A stretch of 64,000 nt of DNA, from contig JANWWC010000001.1 of the NCBI GenBank assembly GCA_025056215.1, forward strand, positions 558,001 through 622,000. Direction: 5' to 3'. The DNA is from Cytophagales bacterium. GTDB lineage: Bacteria > Bacteroidota > Bacteroidia > Cytophagales > Flammeovirgaceae. Below, piece after piece: positions 43,525 through 52,870 of the stretch; position 1 is the first letter of the stretch; each line of letters starts with the position of its first letter. Under the pieces are notes generated by a model. The model saw only the letters and a list, made by a program, of their open reading frames with translations, had not been told where the DNA came from and ran no database searches. The translations under genes and the position numbers were made by a program.

Positions 43525-44469
43525 TCATAAAATTTCTAACTGCACGCCAAAGCTTCCTTCGAAAACTTCAGAAGGCTTTAAAACGATAAGTCCTTCTTTA
43601 GTATTAAAAGCATTTACACTGCAAGTCATAGGCTCGATGGCTATTGAATTGCGGTGCGAAGGAGTAAAAATTTGTAAATAATTGAACTTGCTATTTCCAG
43701 TTTCTTGCCAAACTATTAGTTTTTTTCTAGAAGACGGGGAATACAGATGAGTTTCCGCCTTTTCTCCATTTTTTTCAATAGCAAAACAATCATCAAAGAA
43801 ATTATTTCCCAAAGGTGTAGACTGTAAGTAAGCATCAAAAAAACTTTTTTCCCCTGTAGGACACATCTGATGGTCGAGCCTATAACGCTGAGAGCGAGGA
43901 ATGCGAATTTCAAGTTCATTGATAGGCACCTCTAACATAAAGTAAGGATGCCAGCCAAATCCTAAGGGCAAATTAGTGTTTCCGATATTTCTAATTCGAA
44001 CATCTACTTTTAAGCCTCGCTGCACTGAAATCGAATAAATAATTTCAAGAACAGCCCGAAAAGGATAGCCTGGCTGATCTCCTTGGTACTTATAATGCAA
44101 TTCTATAGCTGCAATTTCTTGTTGCATAATGATGTCTACTACCTCGAAAGGTTGATAATATACAAATCCATGCAAAGCTGTATTAATTGTAGTTTCATTG
44201 ACATAAAGTTGATAATGTTTTCCTTCAAATTCATATTGTCCGTTGCGCGTACGATTGGGATAAGGAAACAAAAAAGCACTTTTATAAAACCTGTTATTGC
44301 CTATTTCTTCTGGAGCTAAAATCCCGTCAATTAAAGGAGTATGAAATAAATTGAGCCCCATCAAATTAGCACCATAAGCAGGCAAGATTGTCATAGCATG
44401 CCCTGTAACGACGTTTTGTAATGTAATGCGCTCGTACTGACCAAAGCTTTCTTTTTTTAGCGTAAACAT
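43525..44469 (-). CDS. Aldose 1-epimerase
   Basis: Interconverts alpha and beta anomers of free sugars. ATG 44469 gives 314 residues; the in-frame TTG one codon earlier is not needed. Motifs: catalytic His in ALHGFVYYQPF, His in GFGWHPYF, and Glu in SIAIEPMTCSVNAFN. The N-terminus lacks a signal peptide, so it is cytoplasmic, whereas the glycosidase downstream is exported. It is the first gene of the four-gene operon with the glycosidase, sensor kinase and regulator; the decayed SprT-like gene lies upstream on the other strand. Confidence 0.9.
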   Translation of the reverse strand: MFTLKKESFGQYERITLQNVVTGHAMTILPAYGANLMGLNLFHTPLIDGILAPEEIGNNRFYKSAFLFPYPNRTRNGQYEFEGKHYQLYVNETTINTALHGFVYYQPFEVVDIIMQQEIAAIELHYKYQGDQPGYPFRAVLEIIYSISVQRGLKVDVRIRNIGNTNLPLGFGWHPYFMLEVPINELEIRIPRSQRYRLDHQMCPTGEKSFFDAYLQSTPLGNNFFDDCFAIEKNGEKAETHLYSPSSRKKLIVWQETGNSKFNYLQIFTPSHRNSIAIEPMTCSVNAFNTKEGLIVLKPSEVFEGSFGVQLEIL

Positions 44470-44567
44470 CAATCGAAATATTTAACAATGTGCGTATGAA
44501 AGTAGAATATTGTTATTAAAATACAAATACTTATTGAGAAATATTATTTGCAGAATTGTACTTTCGA

Positions 44568-45122
44568 TGCAAAAAGTTTCTCATTCTATACGTCCCCGAT
44601 AGTGCTTCATTAGAATATTGTAGTTTCCTTTTGGAAAAATATCGCATCCAAGCTCGTATTTCTCCGAGAATCCTAAAAGCAAATTATTAAGATTATCATT
44701 CTGTTTTAAAAGAAAACTTTTGCCGCAGGATTTCTGTAAACTCATTTCTCTAACCCTTACAGATTCCTTATTACCTTTCTTTACGAAGCTGCTCATGCAT
44801 TGGTTTATGAAAAATACCAATCATAAAGCCAAACCGCACGGAAAAAATGGAAGCAAAAAATTTTTAGAGATTTTTTTCGCATATGAAATATTGTTAAAAT
44901 CCAATCACCGAATAAAAAACTTTTTTGCTCTTTTTTGATACTCCATTTCGCTTTGACCTACAAGCACTTAGCTTAAAAATAGGAGAAACTTTTATGTTAC
45001 TGGCAGTACAAAATATCGCAAGGAAAAGAAATTGGACGGTACACTATAGGCAAAAAACTGCGACCCTCACAAGCATATCGATTCATGTAAGCACTAAAGT
45101 GATTGTGGCAAAAGAAATCTAA
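44568..45122 (+). pseudogene. Decayed SprT-like zinc metalloprotease gene
   Basis: Pieces of a SprT-family protein occur in order on the plus strand in shifting frames. From about 44581 LILYVPDSASLEYCSFLLEK then YRIQARISPRILKANY and a stop. Next comes RRISVNSF, and at 44752-44820 NPYRFLITFLYEAAHALVYE, matching NPYxFLITxLHEVAHL. Then, in another frame, KAKPHGKNGSKKFLEIFFAY, and finally a C-terminal remnant after 44930. The zinc-binding HExxH is mutated to YEAAH, and at least three frame changes or stops are needed to read it. The gene is dead. It lies between SusD and the aldose epimerase operon. Confidence 0.82.
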
Positions 45123-45123
45123 T

Positions 45124-45153
45124 AAAAAAGCGGCTTTTAAGAGCCGCTTTTTT
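45124..45153. terminator. Two-way terminator downstream of SusD
   Basis: Perfect 12-bp stem (AAAAAAGCGGCT / AGCCGCTTTTTT, 45124-45135 and 45142-45153) with a 6-base loop; T-run on both strands. It separates the SusD gene from the pseudogene and the galM operon. Confidence 0.9.
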
Positions 45154-45170
45154 GAAAAAATGATAACTAA

Positions 45171-46502
45171 CTAATAGCCAGGATTTTGCACCATTGCCGA
45201 ATTAAAAAGCATCTCAGAGGTAGGAATAGGCAACAGTTGCTTAAACGATTCAAATCCAGACGGTTTTGAACTCAAGACATCAACAGCTCGGTTGGTTCGA
45301 ACTAAATCAAAGAAGCGATGTCCTTCAAAAGAAAACTCCAACCTTCTTTCTTTTTCGATTTCAGCTAAATACTCTGCATAACTCAGCGTAGTAGAAGTGA
45401 GAAGAGGAACTCCTGCTCGTTGTTTAATCTTGTTGATATCCGCCACAATCTGAGTTCGGCTGCCGTTGGATTGAGCTAATGCTTCTGCACGAATCAGATA
45501 CATTTCTGCCAAACGAAGCATTATTACATCATCTACGCCGTTAGGAGTAGCATACTTCGTCACTGCAATACTTTTACGCACAGAATCAGCAGTAGTATAA
45601 GCGTTTAGAACTGGAGTTGTTCTAATTACGTTTGTGCCGGCACCCGACGTAAATCTGCCAATACTGTTGGGTGCTCCAGCATTAAATTCTACTGCGAAGA
45701 TGACTTCTTCATTGCGTTTTTCTCTAAAAATAGCAGTGTAATTAGGCAACAACTTATATCCAAAACGTGCACTATCGATTAAAATAGAGGCTTGCTCGAT
45801 AGCAAGTGGATAATTTTTAGCATACAACGCTACGCGAGCAAGCAGTGCGCGCACTGCTCCTTCCGAAGCTCGAAAGTAAGCATTCCCTTTTCCACGCGGA
45901 ACGTTGGGAAGCGCTGCTTGCAATTCGCTAATAATAAAATTATAGACTTGATCAGCAGTGCTTCTAGGAGTGTTTTGCGCTGATTTAGTGGCATCTAACT
46001 CTACATTTCCCTTCGTACGCAAAGGCACTCCTCCGAAACATTTCACCAAATTAAAATAATGAAATGCTCTCAAGAAACGAAGTTCAGCTTCAATACGAGG
46101 ACGATCGGCTGCTGTCGCCCCTGAAGTAGCTAATCTATCTAAAATAATATTAATGCTATTAATAGCCGAGTAGCTAGTTTCCCAAATAGAACGAACCACA
46201 GCCGTAGTAGGATCATAAGCATTTTGACTGATTGTAAAATACTGACCACGCTCCAAAGAAGGATCTCCAGTGGCGTTGTCAGCAGCTAATTCTCCCAAAA
46301 TCACAGTTTCAAAATGAAATCCGCGCGAACGAAGGTTGGAATAACAGCCTGTTAACGCTGCTTCCACCCCATCGGCAGTACGAAAAACGTCATCAATATC
46401 TACTTGGTCGGTTGGCTTAGTATCTACAATTCGCTCACAGGAAGTTGCTACTAGCAACATTCCTACCGACAAGAGGGTGAAATATTTTTGAGTATATTGC
46501 AT
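45171..46502 (-). CDS. SusD/RagB family outer-membrane nutrient-binding lipoprotein
   Basis: 443 residues with a lipoprotein signal (LLSVGMLLVATSC, cysteine at about 22). SusD hallmarks: N-terminal DVFRTADGVEAALTGCYSNL, the helical TPR-like core (AELRFLRAFHYFNLVKCFGG), GAVRALLARVALYAKNYPLA, and the C-terminal MLRLAEMYLIRAEALAQSNG, LAEIEKERRLEFSFEGHRFFDLVRT (in parts: EIEKERRLEFSFEGHRF). It forms the lid of the TonB-dependent SusC porin encoded just upstream (31-base gap) and captures a substrate at the cell surface. The substrate is not known; no enzyme gene follows directly in this pair. Confidence 0.94.
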   Translation of the reverse strand: MQYTQKYFTLLSVGMLLVATSCERIVDTKPTDQVDIDDVFRTADGVEAALTGCYSNLRSRGFHFETVILGELAADNATGDPSLERGQYFTISQNAYDPTTAVVRSIWETSYSAINSINIILDRLATSGATAADRPRIEAELRFLRAFHYFNLVKCFGGVPLRTKGNVELDATKSAQNTPRSTADQVYNFIISELQAALPNVPRGKGNAYFRASEGAVRALLARVALYAKNYPLAIEQASILIDSARFGYKLLPNYTAIFREKRNEEVIFAVEFNAGAPNSIGRFTSGAGTNVIRTTPVLNAYTTADSVRKSIAVTKYATPNGVDDVIMLRLAEMYLIRAEALAQSNGSRTQIVADINKIKQRAGVPLLTSTTLSYAEYLAEIEKERRLEFSFEGHRFFDLVRTNRAVDVLSSKPSGFESFKQLLPIPTSEMLFNSAMVQNPGY

Positions 46503-46533
46503 GATTATTAAGTTTCGTTATTAGTGAATAAAA

Positions 46534-49500
46534 TTAAAATCCTATATTTAAGCCAAGTGTATAAGTTCTTGCTTGCGGATATGTATAGCGATCTTGCCCT
46601 TGAATAGTAGCAGTGGGTCCGCTAAAGTTCACTTCTGGATCTAACCCGCTATAATTTGTAAAGGTTAGTAAGTTTTGAGTCATAATGTAAACTCTTAGCG
46701 AAGCAATTTTTATTTTTTCAAGAGAAGACTTTGGAAGATTATATCCTATAGAAAAGTTTTTCAGACGCAAGAAAGAACCATCTTCCAACGCATACGAGCT
46801 TTTACGAATGGTAGCCTGCCCTCCGAAAGGAGTTCCAGCACGTGGCACGTAAGTAACATCGCCAGGCTTCTGCCATCTATCTAAAACAGCTTCTCCTTTA
46901 TTTCTACCGACACTACTCGGATCATCTAACAAATAGCGGTTTTGATTATGAATTAGGTTTCCGTAAGTCCATTGGAAGAAAATATTCATATCAAAATTTT
47001 TGTATTTAAAATCGTTAGTAAATCCGCCGAAGTGTCTTGGGTTAGGGTCATAAAATACCCTATCATTAAGAGCGATATTAGAATTATCGGGATCAATTTT
47101 TCCGTCTCCATTTTTATCCAAATAAATAGGATCGCCAGTAGCAGGATCCACTCCTTGATATTGGAGTAAGAAAAAGGTCCCAATAGGTTGCCCTACTACG
47201 AAAACTCCTCCAGCGCGATTGCTTCCAGAAAGTCCATCAGCATTATTAGCAAACTGAAAATCTGGCGCGTTAGGATACATAGAAAGGAGTTTGTTTCGGT
47301 TAAAAGTAATGTTGAAAGAGGAGGTCCAAGAAAAACTCTCAGTTTTAACATTCGCAGTATTGAAAGATACTTCAAGACCTCTGTTTTCTAACGAACCTAC
47401 GTTATCCAAATAACTTGTGAAGCCTGTCGAACTCGCAATGGGTACTGAGAACAAAATACCTGTAGTGTGCTTATAGTACAAATCTACAGTAGCTGTTACG
47501 CGATCCTTCAATAAACCTAAATCTACACCAACGTTGTACTGCTCAGTTTGTTCCCAACGCAAGCGAGGATTCGCCAAGCGAGTAATCACAAGACCTCCTG
47601 CATTTACAGTAGTAGCAGAGGAATAAGTAGAACCTGTTCCGTAGGTAGAAAGGAAGCTAAAGTTACCAATTCTATCGTTTCCTTGAATTCCCCAGCCTCC
47701 TCGAATTTTAAACTCACTAATGGTCTTTTTGAGAGATTGCCAAAATCCTTCTTCCGATACTCTCCACCCTAACGACACACCAGGAAAGTTTCCATAACGA
47801 TTTTTCTTACCAAAGCGAGAAGAGCCATCAATACGATAATTTAAAGTCCAGAGATATTTAGCTTTATAATCGTACTGAATCCGTCCAAAGAAAGACTGGA
47901 ATCCGACATCTACTGCCGTAGCCCTTCCAAAGATAGGGTCTCCATCTTGGTATTGGATAAGGTCGGTAGGGAAGGTTCTCGATTCCGAAGTGAGGAATCT
48001 ATCTCTCATGCGCTCAAAACTCCATCCACCCATTAAAGTCACATTGTGAGCATCATTAAAGGTTTCGGAATAACTCAAGTACGTTTGCTGTAACAAACGA
48101 ATCTGATTAGAAAAAGCACCTAGTCCATCAGCTGTTGCGGCTAATGCTTTATTCAAAAGCAAAGGACGGAAAGCATGGTCGCGTACAGTCGCATAATCGA
48201 TGCCCCATTGATGTTTCAAGGTGAGTTTATCCGTAATATCCCAGTCTACATAAGCATTTGTGATATTTCGGAAGTTTTCTGTGAGAAAAATAGGAGCTTT
48301 TACCGTAACGACAGGGTTTAGAGCAATGTTTCCAAGAGTAGTACCTGCTACACCATTAGTTGTGTTAAAAGTTCCATCAGGATTGTAAATAGGAGCAGTA
48401 GGAAGTGCAAACATAGCATTGTTGATAGGCGCTCGATCGTCGTTATCAGACTGTTGACGATCGTTGAATGAAAAGGTGTTTCCTGTTTTCAATCCGATGC
48501 GAACTTTGTCATTAATTTCATGGTCTATATTCAAACGCTGCGTGTATCGCTCGTAACTTGTTCCCCGTAAAATACCATCTTGACGGAAATAACCCACCGA
48601 AGTAAAAAACTTGGTTTTTTCTTTTCCGCCACTCATACTTATTTCGTGGTTTTGGATAGGAGCTTCAAATCCTCTGCGAAAGATTTGCTTTTGCCAATCA
48701 GTGTTATTATTGTTACCATCAAAGTTAGATACTGTACCTGTAGCTGCTACTACGTCTGGAGAAGCAGCGAATTGTTTATATTGCTCTGCATTCAATAAAG
48801 GATAGTAGCGGCGCGGTTCTTGAATTCCATAAGAAGTGTTCACATTAATTTTTGTTTTCCCTTTAGCACCGCTTTTTGTTGTGATCAGCACAACGCCGTT
48901 TGCTCCACGCGCTCCGTAAATAGCGGCCGCTGCAGCGTCTTTCAGTACTTCTATAGACTCAATATCTGCAGGGTTTAAGTCGGAGAGCGCATTTGTAGGC
49001 TGAACGTTTCCGAAACCACTACTACCTACCGTTCCCGAAGTCATCGGAACGCCGTCTATCACATAGAGCGGTTCGTTAGCAGTTCCACTAATAGAACTTC
49101 CTCCGCGCACTTTTACAGCAAAAGCAGCTCCTGGGGTACCAGATGCAGATTGAATTTGAACTCCTGCTGTTCTACCTGTTAATGCTCCATCGATGCTTGG
49201 CGTAACTGTTTGTACTAATACTTCAGATTTTACAGATGAAACAGATCCTGTAATGAGTTGTTTGCTCGAGGCACCATATCCTACGACAATTACTTCTTCC
49301 ATGAGCTTTATATCTTCCTCCATTACCACATTTACTTCCGTTTGGTTATCACTAAGCGCTATTTCCTTTGTCTGATATCCTACAAAAGAGAATACCAAAA
49401 CAGCATTTTCTGGAACACTCAAATTAAAAACTCCATCCATATCGGTGATTGTACCGTTAGTAGTACCTTTCACCAATACATTAACGCCAGGCAAACCTTG

Positions 49501-49605
49501 TGGAGAATCTTTTGATGTAACTTTCCCCCTTATCATTCTGTCTTGTGCATATACAAACGCGCAAGCCAGATAAATCATTAAGAAAGCAATGAGCTTTTTA
49601 AACAT
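46534..49605 (-). CDS. SusC/RagA family TonB-linked outer-membrane transporter
   Basis: 1023 residues. Signal peptide (KLIAFLMIYLACAFVYAQ), then a CarboxypepD_reg-like domain (about 22-105, IRGKVTSKDSPQGLPGVNVL, FSFVGYQTKEI) of the SusC type. The TonB box region EEVIVVGYG is followed by the plug domain (about 120-225, IDGALTGRTAGVQIQSASG, DAAAAAIYGARGANGVVLITT) and the 22-strand barrel to the end (TYTLGLNIGF). It imports a large substrate with its SusD partner, powered by TonB. The absence of a long N-terminal STN domain means no transmembrane anti-sigma signalling is expected. Upstream are 295 bases with no gene. Confidence 0.96.
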   Translation of the reverse strand: MFKKLIAFLMIYLACAFVYAQDRMIRGKVTSKDSPQGLPGVNVLVKGTTNGTITDMDGVFNLSVPENAVLVFSFVGYQTKEIALSDNQTEVNVVMEEDIKLMEEVIVVGYGASSKQLITGSVSSVKSEVLVQTVTPSIDGALTGRTAGVQIQSASGTPGAAFAVKVRGGSSISGTANEPLYVIDGVPMTSGTVGSSGFGNVQPTNALSDLNPADIESIEVLKDAAAAAIYGARGANGVVLITTKSGAKGKTKINVNTSYGIQEPRRYYPLLNAEQYKQFAASPDVVAATGTVSNFDGNNNNTDWQKQIFRRGFEAPIQNHEISMSGGKEKTKFFTSVGYFRQDGILRGTSYERYTQRLNIDHEINDKVRIGLKTGNTFSFNDRQQSDNDDRAPINNAMFALPTAPIYNPDGTFNTTNGVAGTTLGNIALNPVVTVKAPIFLTENFRNITNAYVDWDITDKLTLKHQWGIDYATVRDHAFRPLLLNKALAATADGLGAFSNQIRLLQQTYLSYSETFNDAHNVTLMGGWSFERMRDRFLTSESRTFPTDLIQYQDGDPIFGRATAVDVGFQSFFGRIQYDYKAKYLWTLNYRIDGSSRFGKKNRYGNFPGVSLGWRVSEEGFWQSLKKTISEFKIRGGWGIQGNDRIGNFSFLSTYGTGSTYSSATTVNAGGLVITRLANPRLRWEQTEQYNVGVDLGLLKDRVTATVDLYYKHTTGILFSVPIASSTGFTSYLDNVGSLENRGLEVSFNTANVKTESFSWTSSFNITFNRNKLLSMYPNAPDFQFANNADGLSGSNRAGGVFVVGQPIGTFFLLQYQGVDPATGDPIYLDKNGDGKIDPDNSNIALNDRVFYDPNPRHFGGFTNDFKYKNFDMNIFFQWTYGNLIHNQNRYLLDDPSSVGRNKGEAVLDRWQKPGDVTYVPRAGTPFGGQATIRKSSYALEDGSFLRLKNFSIGYNLPKSSLEKIKIASLRVYIMTQNLLTFTNYSGLDPEVNFSGPTATIQGQDRYTYPQARTYTLGLNIGF

Positions 49606-49900
49606 CTGTTTGTAGATTTAAATTGAGAAATAATTGAAAACTATAAAAATGAGTTATTAAATTACAAGCGAAATTTGAGAAAAAGTAAAAACTATTGGAG
49701 GAGATAAACAAGTGCAAAAGTGTGAATATCTTTTCATAGCCGTAAAGAATTTAGGTTGATATTGCAAAAGAAGAAAGAAAAATCATTTAATCAAAAAAAT
49801 TTAAAAAAACATCAAAAAAAGTACGAACGATTTAAAAAACTTAATCCTTAATTATAATATTTGCAAGCCAAACATTCTTTCAACTTAATATTTGTCGAGT
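49606..49900. other. Intergenic region between divergent SusC and cyanophycinase genes
   Basis: 295 bases of AT-rich DNA. It must hold the promoters of both flanking transcription units, but I see only near-matches to the -7 box (CACTTTTG on the minus strand, near 49715; AATATTTG on the plus strand, near 49860). No gene, tRNA or clear hairpin. Confidence 0.4.
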
Positions 49901-50800
49901 ATGTTAAAGAACTATTTAAAAAAAGCAGTTTTAGCAACTACTTTATGCTACATGTACGCTTGTACAACCAATAGCCCATCGAACAAAGAACTTCCTAGCG
50001 AGTCTTCTACAGAAGTCTCTTCCAACAACAAAGGGAAACTTTTTATTATTGGAGGGGGACCTCGCCCAGTTTCTCTAATCAAAAGGCTCGTAGATGCTTC
50101 TGGAATTCGAAACGGAGGTTACGTGGTTATTCTTCCAATGGCAAGCGCCGACCCTGCAGACACCGTTCTTTTTTACAGCAGAAGGCAATTCGATTCTTTA
50201 GGCATTAAAAACATTGTAGCTTTTTCCTTCAAAAAAGGAGAAAAACCTGCTCCTTCTAAAATTGACTCCCTTTCAAAAGCTACTATCATTTATATCTCAG
50301 GCGGAGATCAAAACAAATTTATGGATATCGTAGGAGGTACTGAAATTGAAAAAGCCATTCTTACTGCTTATCAAAACGGAGCCACCATAGCAGGTACAAG
50401 TGCGGGAGCAGCTGTCATGAGTGAGAAAATGATCACAGGAAATGCTTTAAAGTATCCTGATTATGAATCTACCTTTGAAGTAATCGAGGCTAAAAACCTC
50501 GATATTGGACGCGGACTCGGATTTATCAAGCGCGGAATTATCGACCAGCATTTTTTGATTCGTAGCAGGCATAACCGTCTCATCACTTCTATTATAGAAT
50601 ATCCTGACCTGATTGGAGTTGGAATTGACGAATCGACAGCTATTTTGGTTCAGGGAGATTCGGCAGAGGTAGTAGGTCTTTCACAAGTGATGGTGTTTGA
50701 AAATCCAGAAAGATCTGCATATCAAAAAAATGGGAAACTAGGGGCGCGCAACTTGCGAATTCATTTGTTAGTCGAAGGAGAAAAATTCTTTTTGCGCTAA
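49901..50800 (+). CDS. cphB: Cyanophycinase, lipoprotein form (peptidase S51 family)
   Basis: 299 residues from ATG 49901; an in-frame TTG three codons before is less likely. A lipoprotein signal ends CYMYAC, so the enzyme faces the periplasm or surface. The core (about 45-299) is cyanophycinase: KGKLFIIGGGPRP, VVILPMASADPAD, IYISGGDQNKFM, the nucleophile Ser in TIAGTSAGAAVMS, GIIDQHFLIRSRHNRL and GIDESTAILV. Cyanophycinases cut the Asp-Arg polymer cyanophycin to beta-Asp-Arg dipeptides. Another S51 peptide activity cannot be excluded. The downstream YfcC-family transporter (42 bases away) fits uptake of the products. Confidence 0.9.
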   Translation: MLKNYLKKAVLATTLCYMYACTTNSPSNKELPSESSTEVSSNNKGKLFIIGGGPRPVSLIKRLVDASGIRNGGYVVILPMASADPADTVLFYSRRQFDSLGIKNIVAFSFKKGEKPAPSKIDSLSKATIIYISGGDQNKFMDIVGGTEIEKAILTAYQNGATIAGTSAGAAVMSEKMITGNALKYPDYESTFEVIEAKNLDIGRGLGFIKRGIIDQHFLIRSRHNRLITSIIEYPDLIGVGIDESTAILVQGDSAEVVGLSQVMVFENPERSAYQKNGKLGARNLRIHLLVEGEKFFLR

Positions 50801-50842
50801 AAAGAAAGTTTTCTTTTTATTTTCTAATTTCAAAGTACGCAT

Positions 50843-52228
50843 ATGAAAAAAATACCTGATACTCTCGTAATTGCTTTTAGCATTCTTGTCGTTTTTATGA
50901 TATTAACTTGGGTCATTCCTGCGGGAGAATATCAACGCGTAGAGAAAGATGGACGCATGATAGTAGTTCCTGGCTCTTATCAACCTACTCAACAAGTTCC
51001 ACAGAATTTGGGGGCTGTTTTACTCGCTCCTATTCGTGGTTTTGTTTCAGCTTCTGAAATTATCGGATTTGTACTTCTGATTGGAGGAGCTTTTGGAATT
51101 ATCAATGCTACAGGTGCTATTACGGCTTCTCTTCAAAGCATTATTCAAGCAAGTGCCAACAAGCCTTATCTCAAAAAAGTTATTATTCCGCTGGTAATGT
51201 TTGTGTTTTCATTAGCGGGTGCTACGTTTGGAATGAGCGAAGAAAACTTAGTATTTATTCTTATTACTGTACCGTTAGCTATTTCATTAGGATACGATTC
51301 CATCGTTGGAGTTGCTATTCCTTTTATTGCAACGGGAGCAGGATTTGCAGGAGCTTTTAGCAATCCTTTCACTATCGGAATTGCGCAAAAAATTGCTGAC
51401 GTTCCTATTTTCAGTGGATGGGAATACAGGCTTATCGTTTGGTTTCTCATGACAGTTGCAGCAATAATATGGGTAATGGCATATGCTAATCGAGTAGAAA
51501 AAAATCCGCAATACAGTATGATGTATGAAATCGATAGAACCGTAGGCTGGACGGAATCCGCGCATTCTGCTCAACTCGAGTTTACTTTTAGAAGGAAACT
51601 CGTATTAGCTATTTTTTTTATAGGACTCATTTTACTCATCGTAGGAGTAAGCATCTGGGATTGGCATATCAACGAAATTGCCGCTCTATTTTTGGGCATG
51701 GGAATAGCCTCTGCCATAGCATACCGCATCAAATTAGACAAAATGATTGATGCCTTTATTCATGGCGCCAAAGACATGGTTCACGCTTCCCTGGTGATTG
51801 CACTTTCAAAGGGTATTTTGCTAATTGCTACTGATGGAAAAATTATTGATACTATTCTTTACGGTGTAGCTGGACTTATGGATGGACTTCCTAAATTTGT
51901 AACAGTAGAAATGATGTTTTTTGTACAGAGCTTTCTTAATTTTTTTGTCCCTTCTGGCTCTGGGCAGGCTGCTCTTACAATGCCTATCATGGCTCCCTTG
52001 AGCGATTTACTTGGCATTACCCGACAAACAGCAGTCTTAGCATTCCAATTCGGCGATGGACTTTCCAATATGTTTATTCCTACAAGCGGAGTTACTATGG
52101 GAATTCTCGCAATTGCAAAAATCCCTTATGACATTTGGATCAAATGGATATGGAAACTTATGCTTGTTTTTTTTCTTATAGCATTTTTATGCTTAATTCC
52201 TCCTGTAACGATGTTTGAATGGACATAA
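50843..52228 (+). CDS. YfcC family membrane transporter
   Basis: 461 residues with about 11-12 membrane helices. Recognised by the N-terminal LTWVIPAGEYQRVEKDGRMIVVPGSYQ style (in parts: TWVIPAGEYQRV, VVPGSYQ), FGMSEENLVFILI, IPFIATGAGFAGAFSNPFTI, and the late FLNFFVPSGSGQAALTMPIM. YfcC/ArcD-like carriers are thought to move amino acids or short peptides. Standing directly after a cyanophycinase it may import beta-Asp-Arg or arginine; this is inference. It is followed after 17 bases by the SiaB-like gene. Confidence 0.88.
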   Translation: MKKIPDTLVIAFSILVVFMILTWVIPAGEYQRVEKDGRMIVVPGSYQPTQQVPQNLGAVLLAPIRGFVSASEIIGFVLLIGGAFGIINATGAITASLQSIIQASANKPYLKKVIIPLVMFVFSLAGATFGMSEENLVFILITVPLAISLGYDSIVGVAIPFIATGAGFAGAFSNPFTIGIAQKIADVPIFSGWEYRLIVWFLMTVAAIIWVMAYANRVEKNPQYSMMYEIDRTVGWTESAHSAQLEFTFRRKLVLAIFFIGLILLIVGVSIWDWHINEIAALFLGMGIASAIAYRIKLDKMIDAFIHGAKDMVHASLVIALSKGILLIATDGKIIDTILYGVAGLMDGLPKFVTVEMMFFVQSFLNFFVPSGSGQAALTMPIMAPLSDLLGITRQTAVLAFQFGDGLSNMFIPTSGVTMGILAIAKIPYDIWIKWIWKLMLVFFLIAFLCLIPPVTMFEWT

Positions 52229-52245
52229 AATAAGCACTTGTATGT

Positions 52246-52818
52246 ATGCTTGAAAAATTGTACGAGTATTATAAAAAAATTCCACCAGAAACATGGTATG
52301 AAGATAAGAATCTCGCTCATTCTCATGTTTTTTTTAATGGCATTATTACACAAAATGTAATTATGTGCTTCACAGAAAAAATTTTGAAAATTTTAAACAG
52401 TTCAGATGAAATCACTAACAAATTAGCATTTGGAATAGGGGTAGAACTTTCTCAAAACATACAAATCCATTCCGTCGAACGCGCTTTAGATAAAAACGAC
52501 CAAAGAATTCATGGAAAAGGTATTTTGTTGTGTGAAAAGTTTCCTTCATTTCTTGTTTTGAGCGCAGGAAACGTTATCAAAAAGGAAACTGTCAAATTTC
52601 TCGATGATAAATGTAAGTTTATTAATCATCTTAACCATGAGCAACTCCGCGAATATTACAATATGGAAAGAAGGCAGTCGCTTATTACAAAACGAAAAGG
52701 AGGAAATGTTGGGTTAATAGATATGGCAAAGAAATCAGGAAATCCTCTTAATATTCACTTTCATACAATTGATGAGAAATATTCTTTTTTTGCGCTTGGT
52801 GTTCGCATCAATTCTTGA
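52246..52818 (+). CDS. SiaB-family protein kinase (DUF6272)
   Basis: 190 residues, cytoplasmic. The ATP-binding GHKL-like features are visible: ELSQNIQIHSVER (Glu/Asn box), and GGNVGLIDMAKKSG (glycine box near residue 155-170). In Pseudomonas aeruginosa SiaB phosphorylates SiaC at a threonine, and the PP2C-type SiaA reverses it; SiaC then controls the diguanylate cyclase SiaD. Here only SiaB and SiaC are in view, with a 52-base gap between them. The upstream YfcC gene ends 17 bases before, suggesting one transcript. A short ATG at 52242 is out of frame. Confidence 0.85.
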   Translation: MLEKLYEYYKKIPPETWYEDKNLAHSHVFFNGIITQNVIMCFTEKILKILNSSDEITNKLAFGIGVELSQNIQIHSVERALDKNDQRIHGKGILLCEKFPSFLVLSAGNVIKKETVKFLDDKCKFINHLNHEQLREYYNMERRQSLITKRKGGNVGLIDMAKKSGNPLNIHFHTIDEKYSFFALGVRINS

Positions 52819-52870
52819 TAATTTGCATTTGTTTCAAAATTGTATTGTACCTTTAACTAACAAGTCTTAA

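Noticed and set aside
44581-44820. Minus-strand frame of 79 residues between the epimerase and SusD genes
   Set aside because: It is antisense to the SprT-like remnant, whose family motifs are clear on the plus strand.
46972-47183. Overlapping 65-residue frames on both strands inside SusC
   Set aside because: Both are shadows of the SusC frame, which carries clear barrel sequence here.
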